In this document: positions 51,901 through 62,361 of the stretch, piece by piece
Layout of the letters: every line of letters starts with the position of its first letter
How positions within the stretch are numbered: position 1 is the first letter of the stretch
Origin: Paragordius varius
Lineage: Eukaryota > Nematomorpha
Direction: 5' to 3'
Assembly (NCBI GenBank): GCA_964247055.1
Contig: OZ176054.1
Location: 3,286,001-3,350,000, forward strand
Length of the DNA stretch: 64,000 nucleotides
The notes under the pieces: model-generated
Told to the model about the DNA's origin: nothing
Database searches by the model: none
What the model saw: only the letters and a program-made list of their open reading frames with translations
Position numbers and translations under genes: made by a program

Positions 51901-54900
51901 TCATGTTTGGGTACATTATACCATCTGAAATTGAGACTCCAATCAAATCCACCCAAGCTTAAATCACTGCCCCCAATGTATTGGAATGTTGTTGCGTGTA
52001 TCACATCAATTATAGGGGCTACAACTTTTTTTCTGTTCTTCAAACAGACAAGACAAAAGCAAAAGAATTTGGATTTAGAACAGTTGCAGAGCAAATAAAA
52101 ATTGCCAAAATTTTGGGGTTATTTTTATATATATGACAGCGCTCAAACTTAGGTCCGTAGCTTAAATCCGTAATAATTTTAAAAACCTATAGGAATATTT
52201 TGATAATTAAATAAACCTTACGTAGGCACAATATTTTAGTTAATTTTGTTTGTAGTAGTTTAAAAACAGAATTTATTATCGAAAAGCGCTCTTTTCATAT
52301 GAGCTTAGTTTAAATTACAGTAAAAACTGAAATTATACGGACAAAAAATAAAAATATAGAGGCAAATATTTCTTAAAGACAACCATACAATTTAAATCTT
52401 TATTTTTTTAAATATAACTCGTTGTTTTAAACTGCAAAGTATAAAGATATGACTAATGGTAAGGCAAACAATTATATATTTTACAATTGTAATTATATAG
52501 TTTATATAAAAAAAAATAAGGTTTAAAAAAGGATGGTTTTCTTTTGAAGAAAAATATTTGTCTTTATATTTTTACATTTTGTCCGTATAATTTCAATTTT
52601 TACTGTAATATTTGGCCATATTAGTACATTATATTTAAGCGATATATCTTACTTTTCACCATTATTTGCAAACAATTATTTTGAATCATTAAAATCAGGG
52701 GTGTTCAACACAAATGGGTTCTACCGGGCAGCATTTTAGATTCAAAAAACCGGCAGGCCGCATTTGAAATTCATATTGGTATTCATAAATAATTTATAGA
52801 TTGTAACCATAAGATTGTATAATGTAAGCACAATATGACAATTTTTTTTCCGTCTTACCAATTGGAAAAACTTGTTTATCAATTTTTTTTAAGAAATATC
52901 AATTTCACCAAAACTTTTTGATCATATTTTGCAAATTTTGGATTCCCGAATTCTCGGGCCGAATATAAAGTCTCGCGGAGGGCCGCATATTAGACACCCT
53001 TGATTGAAATTTCCGAAAACGGAAACGCCAATTATTATTATTATTATTATGGTAGTTTTCGTATAATATATAAAAATAGGTTAATTAACTTGTTTTCATA
53101 TATTTCAGCTAACAAAGGCTCTAACCAACCGACATTCACTTCACAATGTGCATCTAAGAAAGTTAGGGTTTGTCCTTTTGCTTTTTCAGCGCCTACAAGT
53201 CTTGCCCTTATAAGCCCAGATCTTTCTTCTAATCGTATTAGGGTTATTTTCCCCTCATGTTCCGAATTAAGAATCTTCAAATAATCATCTAGCGGTCGAC
53301 CAAGATGTGCTAAAGGCAAAAACAGTATTTCTATGTACTGGGTAAACAGGAAATTCCGTAAAATGATCTAATTTAAAAAAAATTATCCACATCAAAACAA
53401 TCAATTTTTTAATTAGTTATATTAAATCATCTAAATTTCCAAAAAACGAATCAAATATGATTTTTTGTGGTTTATTTTAATAGCTCATACCATGCCTATT
53501 TTGTTAAAGGGTTGCAATTTCCGAACCCGGATACAGTTATAAATTAATGCTGTGCAATCAGCATAAGCTAATATAAGTGTTGTTTATTTAAAAACCTTAT
53601 TTATGAGTTTAAACCCTTAAGCTTTAAATTTTAGAATTAATTAAGAAAAAAATTTCTGCAAATTTTGGCTTATTACGTCTATCACTGCAATCATCAACAA
53701 GTATGATTTCAACCAACAGTTCAGGCGGTGTTCTATTCAGTATACTATGGATATTCCGTAACAGTGTTGACCAAGCTTCATTGTGATATATGATAATGAT
53801 CGAGGTATTGGGCAGGTTCCAGGGGTATCTTTTATCAGCACATCTTGATTATGTGTAACAAGGTTTTAAGTTATAATATTAAAAATCCCGTTAAAAAGAA
53901 TTAAATATATAAAATAAGAACAAGACTAGACTGCCATGTCATCTATTTTTTCACTGAGGTTTTACTTAGTTTTATCCTTTTAATTTAAAACTCATTAATA
54001 TAAATTGACCAATCCTGATTGTCTGAGATAAAAAAAATGTAGGGATGAAAAAAATACCCAGGTAATCGAGTATCCGGAAGCGTTCTATCTAACGCAATTA
54101 AATCACTAACATAGACATCAAATTGATTTTCGTTAAACCGTTCTTTGCGTATGGCATCAGCTTCAGCAGAAATAGAAATGCGAGATCCCTTCTCCCCAGG
54201 TCCCAATCTAACTAAATTTTGGGCTACATGAAGAATATTACATTTTACCGATTTATAACTTGAATGTACTTAAAAAATTATTTAAACATGAGAAATACCC
54301 GATTTTCAATCAGTTTTTAAATTTTATCAAAAGTTTATATTAAAAAAAATTGTTGGTTAAATTTAAAATTGATACAATTATTGTATACGTTTTGGTATTA
54401 TGCGATATTTTGGTGGGCGTCTGGTTTGTGAATCCCAGCTATTGTTCAATGGGTCATTTTCTAGTATATACATATGTGGGCATCAGTTAATTTTAATTAC
54501 ACATAAACAAGATAAAATATATAGTTGAACATTGATATATTACAAAGGCTTCATGGAAAAATGGCAAAAACCTCAATATTAAATATGTTTTTGGAAAAAA
54601 ATAATTTTAGTATGATGGTTTATAAATATATAACATTTACAGTTCAAATTCACCTTAAAAATATATTATGTGTTTTCGAACTAAATAACTCATTATTAAT
54701 ATGAAATATATCTTATTTATGGCACAGTTTATTATTTTTTCAGTATTTTTTTGATCTAAGTCAAAATTTTTATTATTTAAAAATATATAAAAATATAGAT
54801 AATTTTTAATCTTAAAAAACACATAATTTGAGGGTGAATTTGAATTGTTCAAGGGTGAATCTGAATTGTTTAATGGTGAATTGGAATTGTAAATGGTATA

Positions 54901-55549
54901 TTATCACCACTGTAACCGTTTTTAATTAATGAAAATTTTAACTACAAGGAATAACGGTGCCTCATAGCCAATTATAGAAACAGGTATATCAAGCCTTATC
55001 ATACTTAAAACTTCCGAACCGCATCGAAAAAAAAATTCCCTGTCGCAATCTACAGGCGACAAATGCAACAATAAAAATTATTTCAAAAATCTTACCCTTC
55101 AATGATGCCAACAATTCAATATGTTCTGCTTTAAATACGGAATGATCATTTTCATACTCATTGGGATAATTTTTGGAATGCCCATTAGGAGGGAAACGTT
55201 GAACAAATTTATTTCGACTTTTACTTTGGTTTCGGTAAAATGCCGAAGGATCTGATGGATAGTTTGAGGCATATTCATTTGATGATTTACATTGTAGAGC
55301 TCCTTCCATATTTTTCATGAAAGTTAAGTAAACTAATTGTCTTTCAATCACAAACATTGACGCCAATATGTCTAGGAATATCCAAGCTAGGGATGTTATA
55401 ATAATAATGTATATGGTATGTTTCCGATACGAACTATAATTATACACCCTTTGCACGGAAGGCGAACCCAAGGGACTGTTTAATCCATCGCCCCGATACG
55501 ATTGTTTGGAAAAATTCATATAGAAAATCAAAATGTGAAAAATTTTCAA
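48975..55549 (-). CDS. Polypeptide N-acetylgalactosaminyltransferase (GalNAc-T, GT27)
   Basis: Golgi type II enzyme starting mucin-type O-glycosylation. Eleven exons (minus): 55549-55096, 54223-54058, 53828-53677, 53309-53090, 52032-51862, 51644-51527, 51175-50992, 50524-50385, 50073-49981, 49686-49549, 49100-48975, giving 653 aa. A membrane anchor ([15 protein letters not shown]) is near residue 46 and a stem follows. Catalytic part: [53 protein letters not shown] (DxH metal site), [60 protein letters not shown] ricin-type lectin domain ([25 protein letters not shown]) ends the protein. The Cys usual after DTR/VRHPEC is absent (DTRLPGYPWN). M1 or the Met at 55519 could start it. Introns carry at least five MITEs. 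Confidence 0.9.
50085..50340. mobile_element. Tc1/mariner-type MITE copy, ends decayed
   Basis: TATACGGACAAAACGTAAAT at the left and AAACGTTTTGTCCGTA at the right are inverted. The internal word AAAGGCAATCATACTTTTTAA is shared with family members. The terminal CAGTAAAA is eroded. Intronic in the GalNAc-T gene. Confidence 0.6.
51191..51443. mobile_element. Tc1/mariner-type MITE copy
   Basis: Starts CAGTAAAAATTGAACAGAC and ends TTTTAATTTTTACTG. It shares GTACAGCGGTCTTTTGAAA-like internal sequence (TTACAGCGGTCTTTTGAAAG here). Intronic in the GalNAc-T gene. Confidence 0.65.
52318..52605. mobile_element. Tc1/mariner-type MITE, best-preserved copy
   Basis: 288 bp flanked by TA (52316-52317 and 52606-52607). 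Its left end CAGTAAAAACTGAAATTATA is mirrored at the right by TATAATTTCAATTTTTACTG, and the inverted similarity continues for ~50 bp (CGGACAAAA against TTTTGTCCG). No ORF. Intronic in the GalNAc-T gene. Confidence 0.8.
52696..53002. mobile_element. hAT-type MITE with target duplication
   Basis: 307 bp starting CAGGGGTGTTCAACACAAAT and ending with the inverse of CAAGGGTGTCTAATATGCGG. The flanking 8-bp copies are ATTAAAAT (52688-52695) and ATTGAAAT (53003-53010), 7 of 8 matching. Related copies lie at about 29418-29676 and at 57004-57266. Intronic in the GalNAc-T gene. Confidence 0.75.
54631..54899. mobile_element. MITE with ACATTTACAGTTCAAATTCACC ends
   Basis: The left end ACATTTACAGTTCAAATTCA is inverted at the right (GGAATTGTAAATGGTATA). 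The right arm holds three tandem variants of GGGTGAATTTGAATTGTT. Relatives lie at 63186-63412 and from 63833 to the window end. No ORF. Confidence 0.65.
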
Positions 55550-56689
55550 TCAGAAGAAAAAATTGCAAATTTTATCTATATATATTTACACACAAACACA
55601 CAATAGATATAAGTATGTGGGGAAACTATCTTTGTTAGTTTATAATATGTATGTATATGTTGTATAAAATAAAACAAATAATAAGGTCACTTAAGCTAAA
55701 TGGATTGCGAAAAAACCGGTCGGCGCGCGTATATATATAGAGATAGACCTCCACACTAATGTTTATAGATAAACAAATAAACACACATTTTTTTGTAGAT
55801 AAATAGTTAGATAGATACCAAGTAAATTGGTATTTTATTGTACACATATAGAACACAACCGTATTAGCTGGGAAATTATATGATTTTTTTCTTAATATAT
55901 CATTTATTGGTGTAATAAAGTTTATTTTGATTTTATTGACTAAATTCGCAATTAGTATCTAGTTTAGGAATTTTCCATTTTTTTATTTCGTTGATATGCT
56001 GCCATATGCAGCCAAAGATTAGATTAATGGTATGATATCTTAATTTGGCAATTACAGACTAATAATGACATATTTTTGAAAAAAACATGATTATTGATAA
56101 TATCACTCTGACCGACCGTCGTAACTTATGCAAACAACAAAAAGATTTTTTTGAAAATGAAAGAACTACAAAAGTTGTTTGGGAATAATTCCCTAATACA
56201 GATTATAAATGTGTGTATATTTGAAAAATTCCTCATTTTATAATAAATTTCAAACAAGCATATGTTAAAATTCATGATAACCATGCCCTCCAATAGTTTT
56301 TGTCATCTTTAATTTAGACAAGTTTTTGCTTTAAAGGGAATACAAAATTACATTTCATTACAAAATAGGAAATCTTTAACCATTGTAAAATGTTACAAGG
56401 GTCGGATCAAAAATATCAGCCCCCATTAGAAACGTGTAAGTTTGATCGCCTATGAATGCAGTCATTTTTGATTATATAAATGTTATAAATAACATAAATT
56501 AAATGCTTTATCTTAATCGCTAAAACTTCCTTATAGCAGAATAGCATAAATAATTAATTTTTATATAATAACCTATTGCACTAAACCTGATTCATATGTC
56601 TATTATTGGCTAAAAAATGCGTAATTCTGAAAGGAGATCAATTATTTATTTAATCAAAAATTTAACTATTACACATTTACCCCATCTCT
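55550..56689. other. Upstream region of the GalNAc-T gene
   Basis: AT-rich, with the GalNAc-T promoter presumably near 55550-55800. No exon or element boundary was recognised. Confidence 0.4.
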
Positions 56690-57950
56690 CAAGTAATATA
56701 TGAATACAATGCCAGAAAAACTGTTTCTCTTTTGTAGAAAACCATTTGTCAAGCTATTTTCCAAAGTCTGCTAAATTATTGAAGTGCTGCTCCACGAGCA
56801 TGTCCTCCATTGATCTCAAAAAGAGGTAATGGATAGATGGCGGTAGGTCAGAAGAATATGGGGTAGCGGAAGAATATCCCATCAAAGCGATTTTAAGCTT
56901 TTCATTGGTTTTGCCATGTGAGACGGAGAATTTTTATCTATCAAATTCATTTTTCCATGTCATATGCCCTATTTCGCACATTTGATAAATGCATGGTTTA
57001 AGTCAGGGCTGGCCAACATGCGGCCATCTTAGACATTAAAAAATTTGGAAATTTATTATTTGCAAAGATATGTTCATAAAATCTAGGGATAGTTATTAAT
57101 TATTATACATATTTTGTGAATAGGTATACCCAATTGGCAAGGAACTACAAAAGATGTTATATTGTGTATGTATTTTTCAGTTTAAGTCTAAAATCCAATA
57201 AAATATTCTCTGAATGTTTTGAATAAAAAATGCGGCCCACGAAGCAATTTGTTTTGAACATCCCTGGTTTCAAATCATTTGGTAGCGCGTGTGCATTAAT
57301 GATTTATTGGCCTTCAAAGTTCAGAATATGCAATACCGCTCTGGTATACATTGAGCATGGTGATCTTGCCGAAGCCATTTAGCCTTTGGTGTTGATGGAC
57401 CGGCTTAATGTGAATACGATTTTTTTCTGTTTGGATTTACAGAATAAAGCCATTTCTCATTACACGTCAGTTCGATGTAAAAAATATTACTTTTCCTGAC
57501 GCTGATCACGATTTCACAAGTTCTTTGATATATTTCATTTGACGTTTTCAAATTGTGTGCAATCCACTTGCCAATTTTGTAATGCTTGAATTAGACATAT
57601 ACTGATTATTTTTTATCCATATAATGATGTTAAAGGCCATTGAATTTGGGTAAGATCATCATTCAGTAACCTTAAAGTTGACTGTAACAAGCAGTATAGT
57701 ACTCTAACCAAGCGCCAAATGCCTTTCAATATCCTATTTTAACTCTAAATAGAGTATGACCATATGCTTATCTCAGCAAAGATAACTTTCAACAGTACTG
57801 TTTTATATTATAAAAAGCAATGCGAACCGCAATTCCTTACATACAATTCGACATGATTACTGAATGATAAAATAAAATGCTAGTTTTTGGTCGACTGTCG
57901 TTTAAATCAGATGTACCAATAGCGCCTGAGTCAATCTTAATATTTTAAAT
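56690..57950 (-). mobile_element. Decayed mariner copy with a nested hAT-type MITE
   Basis: Reading on the minus strand, the 5' flank (TTATTTTATCATTCAGTAAT, then ATGTCGAATTG) matches the mariner at 25595-26575. Later text includes YQSGIAYSELLKP-like sequence near 57310 and a C-terminal SSTSIIQQTLENSLT-like stretch near 56780. The frame is broken in many places. The MITE at 57004-57266 splits it. Confidence 0.65.
57004..57266. mobile_element. hAT-type MITE inside the mariner relic
   Basis: Starts CAGGGCTGGCCAACATGCGG and ends with the inverse of CAGGGATGTTCAAAACAAAT. The flanking 8-mers GTTTAAGT and GTTTCAAA are a plausible decayed target duplication (5 of 8). Same family as 52696-53002. Confidence 0.65.
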
Positions 57951-58807
57951 ATTATTCGCTGATGTTTTATTTACAACGGTAACCATGCTTCTATTACCAT
58001 AAAATTTGTTTTCACAAAATTCTGTGAACATTAAATATATGATCTCAAAATTCTGAGATATTTAATTTTTATCCCCATATCTAGGCATTTTAGCCGTTAT
58101 TTCATTTTAAAATTTGAGATGTCACATCAAAAAAATAGGCCTTTCAAATACAGTATTAACATATATATTGACATTTTTTAAAATAAAGCATTTAGCTATT
58201 ACCAAAGCGTATGCGTAAATCTTTAAGCTCTTGATATAAAACAAGTATCACAAAACAGGTAAAACCTTTCTAAATATACTCGGACCACAAACCAATACCA
58301 AAATGCCTAATTTACTATTCATTATTTTTTATTTCCTCCGATTTTGCACACTGTGTGACGTTACTTTATTTTTTTATATTTAGGCCGAATACTTTTATGA
58401 TTTTTGTAAACTTTTGCAACATAAAATCAAATTATAATGGTAATTTATGATAAAATAACCACCACCAAACCAAACCTGTAAGTTAGAATGTAAGTTAATA
58501 CGCAAGTTTTTTATTGGAATTTTTTTTAAAAAAATAATGCTTGGCACTATGTAAATTTTGGTATCAGTTTTATTTTACTTAAGTAAAATATATATTATAT
58601 TTTAATATATCCCATTTATATATATCCGTTCATTCAATTATTATATATTTTTATGGTGTAAAATAATGAAAAACACCCCATATTCATAGGTTGACAATAT
58701 ATAAAGCTTTTAAATCTACCAATGCTAAATTAATTGAACCGTCAGAAATGATAAAAGAAGTTTATTTATAAAAATTTATCGGGAAATTATTTTATGTTAG
58801 CCATTAA
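57951..58807. other. Upstream region of BCAS2
   Basis: AT-rich, non-coding. It should contain the BCAS2 promoter and 5' UTR. No distinctive motif was identified. Confidence 0.4.
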
Positions 58808-60781
58808 ATGGCGCTCACCTGGAAAGATGCTTCAAATGAAGTTATTGTAGACGCCCTTCCCTACATCGATCATGGTTATGATGATCCACGAATTCGCGAA
58901 ATAGTAATTATTTTATCTAATTTTTAAGACTTTGGCTTTAGTTGATGAAGAAACTAAACGATATAAATCTACAAAAAATTATTTGGAACATTTACCACCT
59001 TTGAAGTTGACCGATTTCGAAACACCTATTATGAAACATGAATTTCAGCGCATAGCCAATCATACACCTCTAGAAATGATGAATATGCGACGGTATATAT
59101 TTAATCGCATTTATGTTATTATATATATTAATTAATATATTACTAACTTTAGGTTCAGTTATATGAGCTTATTTTATATCTACAATCAACCATACTAATT
59201 TTGAAACAGCATAAAGATTATTTTTTTAGATATGAGTTACCACAACCTCCTTCCACAAAAATGAATGATCTGACAGCCTGGACGGAAGCGGTCGAAAATT
59301 CGATGGCACAATTGGAACATCAAGCCACAAGGTAGAATAATTCTTAATTTTAATTCATTTTTTTGTCGGTATTTTTTATCATTGAGGTTTTTGAAATCTA
59401 TGTAATACCAGACAAAATTGGTTAACAATATATATTTGTTTTTAACTCATAATAAATTATTTTATTTTGATAGACTATTGGACGCGCATATTGATTAATT
59501 TACATTATTTTAATTTTTTTCCCCAAATTATATACTTGTCGCCTTATATGATTTTTCATTAATATTATCAAATTTTTTATTTAATCATATAGAATATCTA
59601 ACCTAGAACTAATGTCAGAATATGGGACCATAACATGGAAAAATTATATTGAAGTTTTGAATGGGATGGTGGATCAATTGCGTAAAGAAGTTTTAGCAAT
59701 AAAGTAACTATTTTTATAAAAATAAAAATAATTTTTATGGACTAAATAGGACTGTTTTAAATTTTAGGAGGCTTACTAAATTTCTCATGAAAAGAGCAGT
59801 TTTTTAATTGGAACCTTAAAATAAACTGTGTACAGGCAAGCTATAATATATGCAATATTCAAAGTTGATTAAATAGTTTTACAGCATTGTCTTGGATCAA
59901 TTATTCATATTGTATTGCCTATTTCCCAAAATTAAATTGTTATAATTTGCTCATTCTCTTTATAAAAATGTATTTTTTTAAAATGGTGGTTGGGTAAAAA
60001 TGAAGCTTTTGAATTATTGAAATATAGTTTTAATGTTTGAAAAACCGATTAACATTCTTATTTAAAATGTAATATACAGTTTTGTAAATTGTTAATTTTT
60101 TTACTAATAATTTTTTGTGCAGAAAAAAGACACAAGAAGTAAACTGGCAACGGAAAAATCAACAAACTCAAATGGGCAAAGAGTTGGAAGATTTAGAATC
60201 AAAGTATTAATATCGATTATTTAATGTTTATTATTTTGGTAGGATTTATATTTGAAAAGTTTTTTTTTAAACAGTATGTAACCGTGTTAGATTTATAAAT
60301 AATAATTTATTAGATAGTGTTAATTTATTCTCATTTTCGCTATTTTATATTAAATAATAAATTATACCCTGTAAAAAATTTTAGTATTTTTTTAAATGTC
60401 GTCATATGTTTTTACCTGAGTTATACAAATATAATAAAAAACGTTTTCATTTTACGACTATTTTAGTGTTATTTCAAAAGTTTTAATTTTTTTGAAAAAA
60501 AAAATAAGAAAGAAATTAAAATATAGTATTCAAAGGGTAAGTTTGGTTTATAATAAAATTAAGAATTCACATCGATTTTTAATTTTATTTTTTTTGATGA
60601 ATTCTATAGCGTAATTTTATTAAAGTAATAAATTAGCTCGGTTTTTTCAATTAATCTTTTATGTCATAGTTGGGTTGGTTTAGTCAGCAAAAACTATGAA
60701 ATCGAAAGAGCCATCGTTGAATTGGACAAAGAAATACAAAGGATACGATCGCACAAAGAAAAGCTTATTGCCTCTTCCTAA
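58808..60781 (+). CDS. BCAS2: BCAS2 / SPF27, pre-mRNA splicing factor
   Basis: Component of the Prp19 (NineTeen) complex that activates the spliceosome. Six exons: 58808-58903, 58929-59092, 59230-59331, 59593-59703, 60123-60203, 60670-60781, giving 221 aa (human 225). Conserved text: [64 protein letters not shown], and [18 protein letters not shown] followed by a coiled-coil tail. The last third is heptad-rich, as in the family. Intron 1 is only 25 nt; reading through it would break the frame, and removing it restores an alignment to the REAALAMVEEE region of other BCAS2 proteins. The other introns are 137-466 nt. Confidence 0.93.
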
Positions 60782-61451
60782 TGTGATAATACTATTTATT
60801 GTATATTATGTTAATAAATTAATTTTCATATATATATATATATATATTTATATATTGTAAAAATTAAAATTATACTGACAAAACGTAACACGCAAACATT
60901 TTTTTACAAAAAACCTCTTTTTTAACTTTTAAATATAACTCATCGCTTTTGGTTGCAAAGTATTAAAAAGATGTGTAAATTGGTAACATATACAATTATT
61001 AAACAAAGTATACTGGAAAAATTGTGGTTAAAAAAGTATGGTTGCCTCTGGAAAAAAATTTCGTTTTTAAAAATATTTGCTAAAATTTGATAGTCGTTTT
61101 TTAATTTCTACAATACTTCTTGATACAGTAATTAGATATATTAATAAATGGCTCTTTAAAATTGTTACAGTCAGAAGTTTTATTTTCCGTTTTTATTGAT
61201 ATTATGTAAAATTACATTTTTACTCCCTATGTACAATCAAAAAGACCATACAACCAGTAACCTTACTGTTAATTTATCTGATTAATAAATCAAATTTTGG
61301 TAATTATGTTTTTTATCAAAAGTATATAATTATATATTAACCCATTTATTAAGGCGAAATGGTGTTTTTCATTATTAATACATTAATTATATCATACATT
61401 TTTTTGGGGGCAAATAATAATTTTTTCAAATATCATTTTACATCACATATA
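60782..61451. other. Convergent intergenic region with a MITE fragment
   Basis: Holds the BCAS2 and ATPSCKMT-like 3' ends, a (TA)n run at 60829-60849, and at about 60850-61070 a one-ended copy of the CAGTAAAAATTG MITE family (AAAATTATACTGACAAAACG at the left; right terminal repeat lost). Confidence 0.55.
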
Positions 61452-62117
61452 TCACAATTTTTCATATAACCAAAGCCGGTCATGCCCTTCTCCAATTTCT
61501 TGGACAAGTTTAAATGGGACATTTTGTTTAAATGCATTTTTCGTGTTTTTATCAATATTATAATTATAATTTTGGCCGTATAAAGGGAATCTACAAGTCA
61601 AAATTTTAGATCCTGGTATTAATTCTTCACACAACTTTTCACGGAGGTCTGGCATCATTTCTTTCACCCCAAACACTACGACAGTATTATAATTTGTCAG
61701 GGGATATGTCCACAAATTTCTCCATACAAATTTAATTTCATTCCGTTTCCCAGTTTTTACTTGTGATAATGTTTTAAAGTTTTGAGCAAATTTAACCAAA
61801 TTACAATAGGCAATGAGCCATGCATTTGTTTCAATACCATGGGCTGGTTTTATCCCCAATCCGGCTGCACTAAAAACTAATCGACCATCACCAGATCCTA
61901 AATCAATTAGGGGTCCTTTACAGTTGTGGAGTCTTAATAATCTCATACAATTGGTGAGTTGTGTTGAAGTGGCTGGTAGGTAGGGAATACAGATCCGTTT
62001 TAGAGCTGGTGCAATGAATGGGAATAAGAGGGCATTTATGCCAACAAAAAAACCGCCAGACCACAAAAACGTTTTCCAATTCGGTGGTAAATTAAGTGTA
62101 GTTGTTGTTTCACACAT
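61452..62117 (-). CDS. ATP synthase c-subunit lysine methyltransferase (ATPSCKMT/FAM173 type)
   Basis: Single exon of 221 aa. Family members trimethylate a lysine on the c-ring subunit of mitochondrial ATP synthase (or, for the FAM173A paralogue, the adenine nucleotide translocase). An N-terminal hydrophobic segment (FLWSGGFFVGINALLFPFIA, residues 17-36) serves as membrane anchor and targeting region in this family. The seven-beta-strand AdoMet motif I is LIDLGSGDGRLVFSAA (about residues 70-85), followed by GIETNAWLIAYC. The C-terminal half has VVVFGVKEMMPDLREKL and GSKILTCRFPL. Length is typical (~230). The start Met at 62117 precedes the hydrophobic segment directly. Which of the two FAM173 paralogues it is cannot be told here. 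Confidence 0.88.
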   Translation of the reverse strand: MCETTTTLNLPPNWKTFLWSGGFFVGINALLFPFIAPALKRICIPYLPATSTQLTNCMRLLRLHNCKGPLIDLGSGDGRLVFSAAGLGIKPAHGIETNAWLIAYCNLVKFAQNFKTLSQVKTGKRNEIKFVWRNLWTYPLTNYNTVVVFGVKEMMPDLREKLCEELIPGSKILTCRFPLYGQNYNYNIDKNTKNAFKQNVPFKLVQEIGEGHDRLWLYEKL

Positions 62118-62361
62118 ACAGAGAAGAGTTTTGATTTAAAGTCAAAAAATTCGTTTCATTTCATATGGTTATTAGGTTAGGAAGGACTAATTATAGAATA
62201 ATTTCACGTGTTTACACCCCTTACGGATAATACATATTATTTCCACCCCACAAAATGGGCTTCTAAAAGAGTATGTATGTATAATTACAATATGCATATC
62301 CAAATCATGAGAGATTGCTGTTTTATAAAAATTAAATAAAAGCAACTTTAAATGTATAATA

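Noticed and set aside
51907-52098. Plus-strand 63-aa open frame
   Set aside because: Antisense of a GalNAc-transferase exon (PIIDVI..FRWY block).
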